Below, piece by piece: positions 36,223 through 44,866 of a DNA stretch of 63,707 nucleotides. Numbering within the stretch: position 1 is the first letter of the stretch; each line of letters begins with the position of its first letter. The position numbers and the translations under genes were made by a program. Location of the stretch: assembly GCF_900107975.1 (NCBI RefSeq), contig NZ_FNVF01000020.1, positions 1 through 63,707 of the forward strand. The letters are read 5' to 3'. This stretch comes from Paenibacillus sp. UNC499MF (lineage in GTDB: Bacteria; Bacillota; Bacilli; Paenibacillales; NBRC-103111). The notes below the pieces were generated by a model. It searched no databases, was not told the DNA's origin, and saw only the letters and a list, made by a program, of their open reading frames with translations.

Positions 36223-36482
36223 TGAGACTCGACAAGTTTTTAAAAGTATCCCGGCTGATCAAACGCCGTACGGTGGCCAAAGACGTCTCCGATCAGGGAC
36301 GTGTCTGGATCAACGGGCGGGATGCGAAACCGAGCTCGACGGTGAAGGCGGGCGATGAGCTTACCATTCAATTCGGGCAGAAGAAAGTGACCGTTCGCGT
36401 GGAACAGCTGACGGAGTCGACTCGTAAAGAGGACGCGGCTCACATGTACACGCTTCTGCGGGAAGAAGCGAATAACGGATAA
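36222..36482 (+). CDS. rqcP: Ribosome-associated quality-control factor RqcP (YabO, S4 domain)
   Basis: An 86-residue S4-domain RNA-binding protein. In B. subtilis RqcP works with RqcH to add poly-Ala tails to stalled nascent chains. It starts MRLDKFLKVSRLIKRR, with the S4 loop DVSDQGRVWINGRDAKPSS. The start ATG overlaps the HU stop. A terminator follows the stop. Confidence 0.94.
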   Translation: MRLDKFLKVSRLIKRRTVAKDVSDQGRVWINGRDAKPSSTVKAGDELTIQFGQKKVTVRVEQLTESTRKEDAAHMYTLLREEANNG

Positions 36483-36484
36483 CC

Positions 36485-36526
36485 AAGAGGCTGAAAGGCG
36501 GCTTACGCCGACTAGGCCTCTTTTTT
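36485..36526 (+). terminator. Intrinsic terminator after rqcP
   Basis: GAGGC pairs with GCCTC, with an inner GGCGGCTTACGCC hairpin, followed by six T. Confidence 0.8.
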
Positions 36527-36612
36527 ACATGCTTCCGGATGATTCCGGGTGTTCTAAAAACGGACATCCCCCCATATCGTAGTGGTAGGAAAAGCTGTAG
36601 GGGGGACTCGCC

Positions 36613-36894
36613 ATGATGGAGGCCGGAAAGACCAAACGGCAGGAAGTGAAAATGCTCAACCGCAAGCTGCTCGAGATCTCCGGTGTGAAGAATGTGGAGA
36701 GCTTTGACAGCGAGGAATTTTTGCTGGAGACGGACTGCGGGTTTCTGCTTATTAAGGGACAGAATCTGCATATCAAGAATTTGAGTCTGGAGCAAGGGCT
36801 GGTGGCGATAGAAGGATACGTCAATGCCTTGTCTTACGTGGACGCGAATTCCCCGGAGAAAAACAAGGGATTTCTGGGTAAGCTGTTCAAGTGA
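36613..36894 (+). CDS. yabP: Spore formation protein YabP
   Basis: A 93-residue YabP/YqfC-family protein made in the mother cell; needed for spore formation in B. subtilis. The family block LEISGVKNVESFDSEEFLLET and LLIKGQNLHIKNLSLEQG is clear. Two ATG codons (36613, 36616) are possible; TAGGGGGG lies upstream. It overlaps yabQ by four bases. A sigma-E promoter is expected; CATATCGT at about 36577 is only a partial match. Confidence 0.92.
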   Translation: MMEAGKTKRQEVKMLNRKLLEISGVKNVESFDSEEFLLETDCGFLLIKGQNLHIKNLSLEQGLVAIEGYVNALSYVDANSPEKNKGFLGKLFK

Positions 36895-37472
36895 CACTGA
36901 ACGTCCAGTTTTTAACCTTGTGGTTAATGTTCGTCAGCGGGATGGGGCTGGGGATGCTCTACGACGCCTTCCGGGTGGTGTTCGTGCAGCTGCGGCTGCC
37001 GCGCTGGACTTTCCCGCTTGCGGATGTGGTTTACTGGATTACGGCGACCGTCTGCGTGTTCGGGACGCTCGTACGCAGCAATCAGGGACAAGTCCGGTTC
37101 TTCGTCTTTGTCGGCTTGATTATCGGCCTGCTTGTTTACATGATGACGATGAGCCGCACTGTCCGTAAGCTTATCGGGGTCCTGATCCGGGCCGTTAAAT
37201 GGCTCCTCGGGTTCATGAGGCGAATGTTTACGCTGCTCTTTATCAAGCCTGCGGTCGGGTTATACAAGCTGGCCTGGGTACTGCTGGGCTTTTTGGCGGC
37301 GCTGGCTATGTTCCTGTTCCGAGTTGTGGTACAATTGTTTTACCCTGTGTGGAAACTGCTGCTTTGGCTAACGCGTCCCCTGTACAAGCATTTACGGGTA
37401 CCTGCCCGCGTGCTCCGGTGGATACAATTTCTGAAGCACCTGTTTCAGAAGTGGTTTCGCAAGGGTAAGTAA
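36891..37472 (+). CDS. yabQ: Spore cortex membrane protein YabQ
   Basis: A 193-residue membrane protein needed for spore cortex formation. Hydrophobic segments lie at about residues 5-25, 40-60, 68-88 and 125-150; the C-terminus is basic and contains many Leu/Trp/Lys. The start is GTG in the four-base overlap with yabP. It precedes divIC as in B. subtilis. Confidence 0.9.
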   Translation: MTLNVQFLTLWLMFVSGMGLGMLYDAFRVVFVQLRLPRWTFPLADVVYWITATVCVFGTLVRSNQGQVRFFVFVGLIIGLLVYMMTMSRTVRKLIGVLIRAVKWLLGFMRRMFTLLFIKPAVGLYKLAWVLLGFLAALAMFLFRVVVQLFYPVWKLLLWLTRPLYKHLRVPARVLRWIQFLKHLFQKWFRKGK

Positions 37473-37527
37473 CCGGGTATGGGTCGGTTTTTCTATGACC
37501 CTGCACGATCAGGAGGCTCAGAGATTA

Positions 37528-37869
37528 ATGCCTGTTTCACCCAAATCAACGCAGACGCAACCTAAATCGAATAGCAAAGGCACGCGCCGCAGATTCCGTA
37601 TTGCCGCCGTCATTCTGCTCGGTTTCTTGACGTGGGCGGGAGTCACATTCTGGGGACAGCATGGCAAGATCAGCGAGAAGCGTGCAGAAATGCAGCAGAT
37701 CAAACAGCAGTTAACCGGTGAACAGAAGCGTAAAGCGGACCTTCAGCAGGAAATTGCCCGTTTGCACGACCCTGAGTATTTGGAGCAAGTAATCCGCAGC
37801 GAGTTGAATTATGCCCGCGCCGGAGAAACGCGTTTTTTTATTCCGACGTCCAAATCACAAAATCCGTAA
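37528..37869 (+). CDS. divIC: Septum protein DivIC (FtsB-like)
   Basis: A 113-residue bitopic division protein that forms a complex with FtsL and DivIB. A basic N-terminus is followed by one membrane segment (about residues 27-45) and a coiled coil (about 50-85, KRAEMQQIKQQLTGEQKRK), then HDPEYLEQVIRSELNYARAGE, a conserved FtsB-type end. ATG 37528 follows AGGAGGCTCAG; an upstream in-frame ATG (37495) lacks an SD. Confidence 0.92.
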   Translation: MPVSPKSTQTQPKSNSKGTRRRFRIAAVILLGFLTWAGVTFWGQHGKISEKRAEMQQIKQQLTGEQKRKADLQQEIARLHDPEYLEQVIRSELNYARAGETRFFIPTSKSQNP

Positions 37870-37897
37870 AACCGGATTATTTGGGCTTTTCTCCATG

Positions 37898-37927
37898 TTG
37901 ACCGTCTATTCAGCAATGGGGTATAAT
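37898..37927 (+). promoter_or_regulatory. Sigma-A promoter of yabR
   Basis: TTGACC (37898-37903), 18 bp, TATAAT (37922-37927). A strong match just after divIC. Confidence 0.8.
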
Positions 37928-37975
37928 CGGCATAGCCATTCTTTTGAACAATCTAAGGGAGGAACATTGTATTTT

Positions 37976-38458
37976 ATGGCAATAGAAGTGGGCAGCAAAT
38001 TAGAAGGAAGAGTGACCGGGATCACTCACTTTGGGGCATTTGTCGAGCTTGAACAAGGTGTCACCGGACTGGTGCATATCTCGGAGATTGCCGACAACTA
38101 CGTAAAGGATGTCAACGACCATCTCAAGCTGGAAGACAAGGTTCTGGTCAAGGTCATCAACGTGGACAAGGACGGGAAAATCGGCTTATCCATCAAGCAA
38201 ACGATTGAAAAGCCCGCTGAACCTGCTCGCCCTGAAAGACAAGGCAATGGCAAGTTCGACTCCCCTCGTTCCGGAGATCGTGGCGGATTCGGTAACCGCG
38301 GAGATCGCGGCGGTCGCGGTGGCGGCTTCCGTAACGCCCCCGGCAAATTGTCTTTCGAAGACAAGATGAACCGTTTCCTCAAGGACAGTGAAGAGCGTAT
38401 TTCTTCGCTGAAGAAGCAAGACTCCAAGCGTGGTGGACGTGGCGGACGCCGCGACTAA
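37976..38458 (+). CDS. yabR: S1-domain RNA-binding protein YabR
   Basis: A 160-residue protein with one S1 domain (residues 1-72; EVGSKLEGRVTGITHFGAFV, LVHISEIADNYVKDVNDHL, GKIGLSIKQ). A glycine/arginine-rich linker follows (RGG-like repeats at about residues 95-118), and it ends in a basic KRGGRGGRRD. Role in RNA metabolism is inferred; function is not established. ATG 37976 fits the family start; an in-frame TTG at 37967 is closer to the SD AGGGAGG, so either could be used. Confidence 0.9.
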   Translation: MAIEVGSKLEGRVTGITHFGAFVELEQGVTGLVHISEIADNYVKDVNDHLKLEDKVLVKVINVDKDGKIGLSIKQTIEKPAEPARPERQGNGKFDSPRSGDRGGFGNRGDRGGRGGGFRNAPGKLSFEDKMNRFLKDSEERISSLKKQDSKRGGRGGRRD

Positions 38459-38492
38459 TTGTTCCTCGCTCTACTATTTACACAAATCTACA

Positions 38493-38525
38493 ACCACATT
38501 CCGTTTCGGCGGATGTGGTTTTTTT
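38493..38525 (+). terminator. Intrinsic terminator after yabR
   Basis: ACCACATTCCG pairs with CGGATGTGGT (one bulge), followed by a long T-run. Confidence 0.85.
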
Positions 38526-38700
38526 GCGTCGATTAACATGCGGTTATTCGGGGAATCGACACGAGCTTACCGCATACGCATCCCTTTTACGGGCGATAGG
38601 CCGGCTCCGCTTCGGAACGGCTGTTCGGAAGGGGGGGAGAAGCGCCCATGGAGTAGGCGTTAGCGCGACCTGACAGGCCCCCCTTTTTTGTCGGAAATTT
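38526..38700. other. Spacer between yabR and spoIIE
   Basis: The full gap is about 330 bp. In B. subtilis two tRNA genes lie here; no cloverleaf is seen. A run of seven G (about 38631) and CCCCCC followed by TTTTTT (about 38680) could pair across about 45 bases with GCGCC/GGCG structure inside, perhaps a terminator. The spoIIE promoter follows. Confidence 0.4.
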
Positions 38701-38721
38701 CTTAAACCCTAGTAACTCATT

Positions 38722-38754
38722 GTGACAAAATTTATGATAGAAGCCCCCTATAAT
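38722..38754 (+). promoter_or_regulatory. spoIIE promoter with 21-bp spacer
   Basis: GTGACA (38722-38727) and TATAAT (38749-38754) are 21 bp apart. Known Spo0A-activated sigma-A promoters of spoIIE and spoIIG have this long spacing. Near-matches to the 0A box occur at TTTTGTCGGAAA (about 38687-38698) and TTTTGTCAC (minus strand, over the -35). Confidence 0.75.
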
Positions 38755-38757
38755 AAA

Positions 38758-38780
38758 CACCACTAAGAGAAATGGTGGTG
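38758..38780 (+). promoter_or_regulatory. Hairpin covering the spoIIE SD
   Basis: CACCAC (38758-38763) pairs with GTGGTG (38775-38780). The 3' arm GGTGGTG is the only SD-like sequence, seven bases before the spoIIE ATG. Confidence 0.5.
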
Positions 38781-38787
38781 TCTGAAC

Positions 38788-41280
38788 ATGGAAAAACGAA
38801 ATGGTGCACTTTCCATCGGTCTGCAGTGGGCAGGCGCGGTGCAGCGGACGAAATCGGCAGCTCAGGGCAGAGTGGCGGAAAACAGACTGATTCAATCGTT
38901 TGTAGCCAAGAAATGGTCTATCCTGCTCTTGCTGATGGCCTTTCTGCTGGGGAGAGCCATGATCCTTGAGGAGCTTGCTCCGTTTTCGATAGCTTTCTTT
39001 GCCGTGATGTATTTCCAGCGTCGTGATTTGCTCTTATGGACAGGCGTCTTTCTATTCGCGGGAAGCTTGCTTGCCGTACAGCCCCAGAGCGGGTTTATCC
39101 TGACGGAAATGATCGTGTTCCTTCTCATCCAGAAAGGACTGGAGAAATACGAGCGCTCGGATATCTCACTGGCGCCGGTACTGGTCTTCATCACGACGCT
39201 GCTCGTGCAGATGTTCGCCCATCTGGTCAGCTCGGACCTATCCTGGTACTCCTTGACGATGACGGGTGTGGAATCGGTACTGAGTCTGGTGCTTACGCTT
39301 ATTTTTGTACAAGCCGTTCCCGTCTTCACCCTGACCCGCAAAAATTATCAGCTCAAGCATGAGGAGATCATCTGTCTCATCATTCTGCTGGCGTCCATGA
39401 TGACCGGCACGGTGGGCTGGACGCTCGGACCGGTTACGGTTGAGCACGTTGTGTCCCGTTACCTGATTCTATTATTCGCACTGGTGGGCGGAGCGCCGTT
39501 CGGAGCCTCGGTCGGTGTGGTGACGGGACTTATTTTAAGCCTCGCCAATACAAATGCGATTTATCAGATGAGTCTGCTGGCCTTTTCGGGCATGCTGGCC
39601 GGCCTGCTCAAGGAAGGCAAAAGGATGGCGGTAGCGTTCGGTATGCTGCTCGGCTCTTCGATCCTCTCCATTTATATCGGAACGCAGGGGGAAGTCATGA
39701 ACTCCACCTGGGAATCGGTTGCGGCGGTCGCGCTTTTCCTGCTCACACCCAAAAGCGTTCTGCAGACGCTGGCCAAATACGTGCCGGGCACCCAGGAAAA
39801 CCTCAAATCCCAGCAGGATTACGCCAAACGCGTCAGAGATATTACGGCCGGCCGGGTCGAGCAGTTTTCGCAGGTGTTTATGCAGCTGGCCCGGAGCTTC
39901 AAGCAGCTTACGGTCGAGAGTCAGCCGGTTCCGAAAGAAGAGGAGATCAGCCATTTCATGGAGGCTGTGTCCTGCCAGACCTGCCAAATGTGCCCGAAGC
40001 GGGTCCGGTGCTGGGATCAGCGCTTTTATCAGACGTATGAGTTTATGACAAGCATGATGACGGAAATCGAGCTTAATCCGAATTTCTCACGGAAGCAGAT
40101 TCCGATAGACTGGAAGCAGGCCTGTACAAAGCCGGATCAGGTGCTGGATGTTATGAAAAACCAGTATGCGAAATATCAGAATGATATGCACTGGAAAAAG
40201 CAGATTTCGGACAGCCGCCAGATTGTGGCGGATCAATTGAGCGGTGTGTCCCAGGTTATGGAGGATTTGGCGAAGGAGATCAAGCGGGAGGGCCAAGAGC
40301 TGTTTCTGCAGGAAGAGCAGATTCGTCAGGCTCTGGAGGATCTCGGACTGTCCATACACAGCATTGACGTTATTTCGCTGGACGAAGGCAACGTGGAGAT
40401 CGAAATCATCCACCAGTATACAAAAGGCTTCGATGAATGCCGCAAAATCATAGCGCCTCTGTTAAGCGAAATTCTCGGAGAACATATTGCGGTGAAAAAC
40501 GAGGAAATGCTCCCGCGGGGAGAAGGCTACAGCACGGTATCGTTCGGCTCGGCCAAAGAATTCGAAGTGGAGACGGGAATCGCGGGAGCAGCCAAAGGCG
40601 GAGAGCTGCTTTCCGGGGACAGCTTCTCTGTGGCGGAACTCGGCAACGGTAAATTCGTCGTGGCGCTGAGCGACGGGATGGGTAACGGCGAGAGGGCCAG
40701 GGCGGAAAGCTCGGCTGCGCTGACTATCCTGCAGCAGCTTCTTCAATCGGGCATGGACGAGAAAATTGCGATCAAATCGGTCAACTCCGTTCTGCTGCTT
40801 CGTTCTTCCGACGAAGTGTACGCCACCGTGGATATGGCCCTGATCGATTTGTACAGTGCGGAGACGACGTTTATGAAAATCGGCTCTACGCCGAGCTTCA
40901 TTAAAAGAGGCAGCGAAGTTATTCCGGTGATGGCCAACAACCTGCCGGTCGGAATCCTGCAGGACATTGAAGTGGACCTGCTCTCGCGTTCCCTTCAGCA
41001 CGGCGATCTGCTGATCATGATGACCGACGGCATTTATGACGCACCCGGACACGCGGTCAACAAGGAGATGTGGATGAAGCGGGTGATCCAGGAAATCGAC
41101 ACGGATATTCCCCAGGATTTTGCCGATAGTCTGCTTGAACGTGTTCTGCGCTGTCATCACGGAGAGATTATCGATGATATGACCGTAGTCGCGGCACGTG
41201 TCGAAAAGCATCAGCCGGAATGGGCGACATTCCGCTGGCCCGGCGTTAACCGGATCGAGCGGCCAAAGGTGGTGAGCTGA
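38788..41280 (+). CDS. spoIIE: Stage II sporulation protein E (PP2C phosphatase)
   Basis: Dephosphorylates SpoIIAA-P to release sigma-F and takes part in polar septation with FtsZ. The 830-residue protein has about ten membrane segments (residues 45-330), a central FtsZ-interacting/regulatory part (about 330-590) with a Cys cluster (CQTCQMCPKRVRC), and the PP2C domain (about 600-825: LSGDSFSVAEL, ALSDGMGNGERA, LLIMMTDGIYDAP, DDMTVVAARV). Metal-binding Asp residues are present. The promoter has the 21-bp spacing of Spo0A-activated genes. Confidence 0.97.
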   Translation: MEKRNGALSIGLQWAGAVQRTKSAAQGRVAENRLIQSFVAKKWSILLLLMAFLLGRAMILEELAPFSIAFFAVMYFQRRDLLLWTGVFLFAGSLLAVQPQSGFILTEMIVFLLIQKGLEKYERSDISLAPVLVFITTLLVQMFAHLVSSDLSWYSLTMTGVESVLSLVLTLIFVQAVPVFTLTRKNYQLKHEEIICLIILLASMMTGTVGWTLGPVTVEHVVSRYLILLFALVGGAPFGASVGVVTGLILSLANTNAIYQMSLLAFSGMLAGLLKEGKRMAVAFGMLLGSSILSIYIGTQGEVMNSTWESVAAVALFLLTPKSVLQTLAKYVPGTQENLKSQQDYAKRVRDITAGRVEQFSQVFMQLARSFKQLTVESQPVPKEEEISHFMEAVSCQTCQMCPKRVRCWDQRFYQTYEFMTSMMTEIELNPNFSRKQIPIDWKQACTKPDQVLDVMKNQYAKYQNDMHWKKQISDSRQIVADQLSGVSQVMEDLAKEIKREGQELFLQEEQIRQALEDLGLSIHSIDVISLDEGNVEIEIIHQYTKGFDECRKIIAPLLSEILGEHIAVKNEEMLPRGEGYSTVSFGSAKEFEVETGIAGAAKGGELLSGDSFSVAELGNGKFVVALSDGMGNGERARAESSAALTILQQLLQSGMDEKIAIKSVNSVLLLRSSDEVYATVDMALIDLYSAETTFMKIGSTPSFIKRGSEVIPVMANNLPVGILQDIEVDLLSRSLQHGDLLIMMTDGIYDAPGHAVNKEMWMKRVIQEIDTDIPQDFADSLLERVLRCHHGEIIDDMTVVAARVEKHQPEWATFRWPGVNRIERPKVVS

Positions 41281-41602
41281 AAAGGGGAGTGAAAACGTTT
41301 GACCTGCCAGTTTATGAGCAGAAAGGAGGCCGAATGCTGAATTTTCGGATGTGTTGACGTGCAGCGGAGTATCCTAGCGGGTGCCTCGCTGCTTTTTCTT
41401 GAAAAAGTTCCGCGCTAAGCCCGTCAGCGTCAGGCGGTCCTAGGGCCCGGCGGGCTTGTGGTTGACTACCGTCATGTGACGCCGAGCACCACGCGCTGGG
41501 AGTTTCGCGCTGACCGGCGCCCGATTTCTTCCGCCCCTGTGATTAGAATCTCGCAGACTTGGCGAAACTAGTAAGAACATTCATAGGTTGGAGGCGGAAG
41601 AG
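41281..41602. other. Spacer between spoIIE and the VWA gene
   Basis: A 322-bp stretch with no gene, tRNA or clear terminator seen. It is GC-rich in the middle (about 41420-41530), with a partial inverted repeat AAGCCCGTC...GGCGGGCTT (about 41417-41457) that could fold. TTGACG (about 41354) and TTGACT (about 41462) lack good -10 hexamers. Confidence 0.4.
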
Positions 41603-42322
41603 ATGAAACAGATCCTACTAATCACCGACGGCTGTTCGAACGTCGGAATCAGCCCGGCGGCCGCTGCCGCGGAAGCACGCTCGGAAGGCATTACCGTCAA
41701 CGTAATCGGTGTCGTTGACCAGGGAGAGCTCGGTCTGCTCGGCGCCGAGGAAATCCGCGAGATTGCGAAGGCCGGAGGCGGCATGAGCCGGATCGCAACC
41801 CCGCAGCAGTTGTCGCAGACCGTGCAGATGATGACGCGCAAGACCGTGACGCAGACGGTGCAGCAGGCGGTCAGCCGGGAGCTGCAGAGCATACTCGGCA
41901 GCGGGGACATGACCGAGCTTCCTCCTGCGCAGCGCTCCGAGGTCGTGCGCGTCATAGACGAGCTCGCGGAGAGCGGCTCCCTCCGCGTCGCGCTGCTGGT
42001 GGATGCCAGCGCCAGCATGAAGCCGAAGATGGCGGCGGTGCGCGAGGCCATCTCCGATCTGCTGCTGAGTCTCAAGGCGCGAAGCGGAACAAGCGAGCTG
42101 GCGGTTTTTCATTTTCCGGGCCGGCATGACGGCGATCCCGATGTGGTAATGGATTCGGGCTGGACGTCAAATCTTGCAAATCTGGATAAGATGTTCTATA
42201 AATTAAACATGAAGGGCACCACCCCTACCGGACCCGCCATGCTCAAAGTGGCGCAGTACGTATCGGGTAAACCTATCTATTCAGACGATGAGGACGGGAT
42301 GCTGCGTGACTACGTCGTATGA
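41603..42322 (+). CDS. yabS: VWA-domain protein YabS
   Basis: A 239-residue protein whose first and second parts both resemble von Willebrand A material: QILLITDGCSNVGISP near the N-terminus and the MIDAS-like LLVDASASMKPKM (about residues 130-142) in the second half. In B. subtilis yabS is next to the yabT kinase gene; its function is unknown. ATG 41603 follows GGAGGCGG. Its 3' end overlaps the kinase gene. Confidence 0.85.
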   Translation: MKQILLITDGCSNVGISPAAAAAEARSEGITVNVIGVVDQGELGLLGAEEIREIAKAGGGMSRIATPQQLSQTVQMMTRKTVTQTVQQAVSRELQSILGSGDMTELPPAQRSEVVRVIDELAESGSLRVALLVDASASMKPKMAAVREAISDLLLSLKARSGTSELAVFHFPGRHDGDPDVVMDSGWTSNLANLDKMFYKLNMKGTTPTGPAMLKVAQYVSGKPIYSDDEDGMLRDYVV

Positions 42323-43226
42323 GCCCGCCCTGCCGCTCGGTACGACCCTCAAAGGGATCTGGAACGGCAGAACTTATACGGTTGTGCGCGGGCTGGGTTC
42401 GGGAGCGAACGGTCAAGTCCTGCTTGTACGCAGAGGCGAGCGCCGGTATGCGATGAAGATCGGATACGACCCTCTCGACCATCAGTTCGAAGTAAACGCC
42501 CTGCAGTCCCTTTCCAAAACGGATACGTCGTTCAGCCGGTTTCTGCTGGATGCCGACGATGCGGAATTCGAGGGACGCCGCTTGTCGTTTTTTATCATGC
42601 CTTACATACAAGGCCTTTCTTTATCGAAATACATACGCACCTACGGCAAAGACTGGATTTACGTGATCGGATCGAATTTGCTCAAAAAGCTTACGGAGCT
42701 GCACCGGAGCGGCTTTATCTACGGAGATTTGAAATCCGATAATCTCGTTCTTACGGAGCACGGAAGCGTGGAGCTGATAGATTTTGGCGGGATGACGGTC
42801 AAGGGACGTGCGGTTAAGCAGTTTACGGAGATTTTTGACCGCGGCTACTGGTGTGCGGGAGAACGGGTTGCGGAGGAGAGCTACGATTTGTTCTCGTTCG
42901 CCGTTCTGATCATCAAAACGCTGGATGACAGTGACTCCTTCCGCCCTGCCCTGCAGGCGCTTCCCCAGAACCGGAGTATCTCCATGCTGGAGGATATCGT
43001 CAAAAGCAGCGAACGGATGAGAGGTTTGGCTCCCTTTTTGCTGAAGGCTCTGAATAACCGGTTCGCTTCTTCGGAAGAAGCGCTTGCCGTATGGAGGGAA
43101 CAGGCGAAGAAGGCGCGGGGCATCAAGGTCCCGTCCGGACGAAAAGAGGCTCCCGGCATCGTCCTGTTTTTGACGATATCCTTGATTATCTTACTCGGGA
43201 CGATCGTTTATTTTTATCTGGAATGA
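42306..43226 (+). CDS. prkD: Membrane-anchored Ser/Thr kinase, PrkD (YabT) type
   Basis: A Hanks-type kinase without an external domain. The Gly loop GLGSGANGQVLLV, the Lys in YAMKIGYDP, the catalytic GDLKSDNLVL, and DFGGMT are all visible. A single membrane segment lies at the very C-terminus (about the last 25 residues). In B. subtilis PrkD binds DNA and phosphorylates RecA at spore onset. GTG 42306 is preferred as start; ATG 42288 lacks an SD. About 306 residues. It overlaps yabS by 17 bp, so the two are coupled. Confidence 0.9.
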   Translation: MTTSYEPALPLGTTLKGIWNGRTYTVVRGLGSGANGQVLLVRRGERRYAMKIGYDPLDHQFEVNALQSLSKTDTSFSRFLLDADDAEFEGRRLSFFIMPYIQGLSLSKYIRTYGKDWIYVIGSNLLKKLTELHRSGFIYGDLKSDNLVLTEHGSVELIDFGGMTVKGRAVKQFTEIFDRGYWCAGERVAEESYDLFSFAVLIIKTLDDSDSFRPALQALPQNRSISMLEDIVKSSERMRGLAPFLLKALNNRFASSEEALAVWREQAKKARGIKVPSGRKEAPGIVLFLTISLIILLGTIVYFYLE

Positions 43227-43308
43227 AAAAAGGATCGGTTCCTGCCCTTTTGAAAACAAGGGCCGAATAACAGGTGCTGCAGCGCTGGCGGAAAGCGGGG
43301 AAGGAATC

Positions 43309-44826
43309 ATGGAAGGAAAGCGGCAGCCCGGGGAGGCTAACCACATAGAGCCCGGCAGCAGGGGGCTGGATCCGGCATTCCGGGTGCGTGCGGCCGTCGA
43401 GAAACGGATTGCCGAGGAGGGGCTGCTGGAGGCCGGCGATATTATCGTTGTCGCCGTTTCGGGAGGGCCGGATTCGGTGGCGCTTCTTCATCTGCTGTAC
43501 GGCCTGTCGGGTCCGAGAAATTGGCGCCTCGTCGTAGCGCATGTGAATCACCGGTTCCGGGGTGAGGAATCCGACAGAGAAGCGGCGTTCGTCGCTTCCT
43601 ATGCGGAGCGTCTCGGATTGCCCTGCGAGTCGGCTTTTATCGATGTGCCTGCTTATATAGAAGAAACGGCTTTGAACTCGCAGGTCGCCGCACGGCGGAA
43701 GCGGTACGAGTTCCTCTATGAAACGGCTCGTAAGTACGATGCGAATAAAATCGCGCTGGCTCATCACGCCGACGATCAGGCCGAAACGATTCTGATGCGG
43801 ATTTTACGTGGTACCGGGCCCGGCGGGTTGACGGGAATACCCGAGCGGAGAAGCGAAAAAAAAGTGGAACTCGTCCGGCCTATGCTTCGTATATACAAGA
43901 AAGAGGTAATTAGTTATTGTGAATTCCTGGGGCTTGCCTTCTGCCGGGACAGCAGCAACGATTCGCGGAAGTATTTCCGGAACCGGATACGGCTGGACGC
44001 GATGCCCTATTTGCGCCAATATAACGATCAGCTTCCGGAGTCCTTGAACCGGCTGGGTGAAATCATGACGGCCGAGAACGACTATATGGAACGCGAAGCT
44101 GAACGCGTATATGCTTCCGCCGTCAGGGCCGAAGCGGGTGCGGCGAGCTTGGATCGGGGTGATTTTGTTCACTTGCACGTCGCTTTACAAAGGCGTGTGA
44201 TTAAACTAATATTAAATTATCTCGCTTTTCAAGAGGAAAACGTCGATTATGCAAGATTAGAGGCGATTCGTACGGCAATCGTGCAGGACAATCCCTCCAA
44301 TCTCACATGGCCAATCGACGGACAAATTGCCTTGATTCGTGAGTACGAACGTATCTGCTTTCGATCCGAGACATCAGCCAGGTCGGGGGATGCGGCTTTT
44401 TTGCATCAAGTGGACTTGCAGCAGCCGTTTCTGCCTATTCCGGAAGCCGGAATGACCTTTGTTTTCACGGCCGCGGAGCGGGATGAAGTCGGCGGTGCCG
44501 ATATTCACGGAACCTGCCCCGACGAGGCTTGGTTTGACCTTGATGCCCTTCGGATGCCGTTGTCGGCGAGAAACCGGCAAGCCGGGGACCGTTTGGACGT
44601 GTTTGGTTTAAACGGCACCAAAAAAGTAAAAGATATTCTCATGGATGCCAAAATACCGCCCAGCCGCAGAGACCGGCTTCCGCTGCTTATGGATGCAGAA
44701 GGAAGGGTTCTGTGGATACCGGGCGTTCGTCGTTCCCGCCACGCGCTGGTCGGACCGGGAACCGTACGTTGTTTGCACATCCGGATTGAGCCCCCGGTGA
44801 CTGAGGGAAACGGCCTTGGAGAATGA
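43309..44826 (+). CDS. tilS: tRNA(Ile)-lysidine synthase
   Basis: Converts C34 to lysidine in tRNA-Ile(CAU), essential for AUA decoding. The 505-residue protein has an ATP pyrophosphatase P-loop-type motif (VAVSGGPDSVALLH), the conserved AHHADDQAETILMRILRGTG, and the C-terminal TilS domains (about 400-495: NRQAGDRLDVFG, KVKDILMDAKIP). The N-terminus has about 25 extra residues before the core. SD AAGGAA precedes ATG. It leads tilS-hprT-ftsH. Confidence 0.96.
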   Translation: MEGKRQPGEANHIEPGSRGLDPAFRVRAAVEKRIAEEGLLEAGDIIVVAVSGGPDSVALLHLLYGLSGPRNWRLVVAHVNHRFRGEESDREAAFVASYAERLGLPCESAFIDVPAYIEETALNSQVAARRKRYEFLYETARKYDANKIALAHHADDQAETILMRILRGTGPGGLTGIPERRSEKKVELVRPMLRIYKKEVISYCEFLGLAFCRDSSNDSRKYFRNRIRLDAMPYLRQYNDQLPESLNRLGEIMTAENDYMEREAERVYASAVRAEAGAASLDRGDFVHLHVALQRRVIKLILNYLAFQEENVDYARLEAIRTAIVQDNPSNLTWPIDGQIALIREYERICFRSETSARSGDAAFLHQVDLQQPFLPIPEAGMTFVFTAAERDEVGGADIHGTCPDEAWFDLDALRMPLSARNRQAGDRLDVFGLNGTKKVKDILMDAKIPPSRRDRLPLLMDAEGRVLWIPGVRRSRHALVGPGTVRCLHIRIEPPVTEGNGLGE

Positions 44827-44866
44827 TTTGTCACAGTTTTCATATTATTAAGTAGGGGGAGCATCC

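Noticed and set aside
38526-38787. tRNA genes expected before spoIIE from B. subtilis gene order
   Set aside because: No cloverleaf, TTCRANY loop or CCA end could be found on either strand.
41281-41602. Possible small gene or ncRNA between spoIIE and yabS
   Set aside because: No open frame with SD and no clear promoter-terminator pair was found; only a weak inverted repeat.
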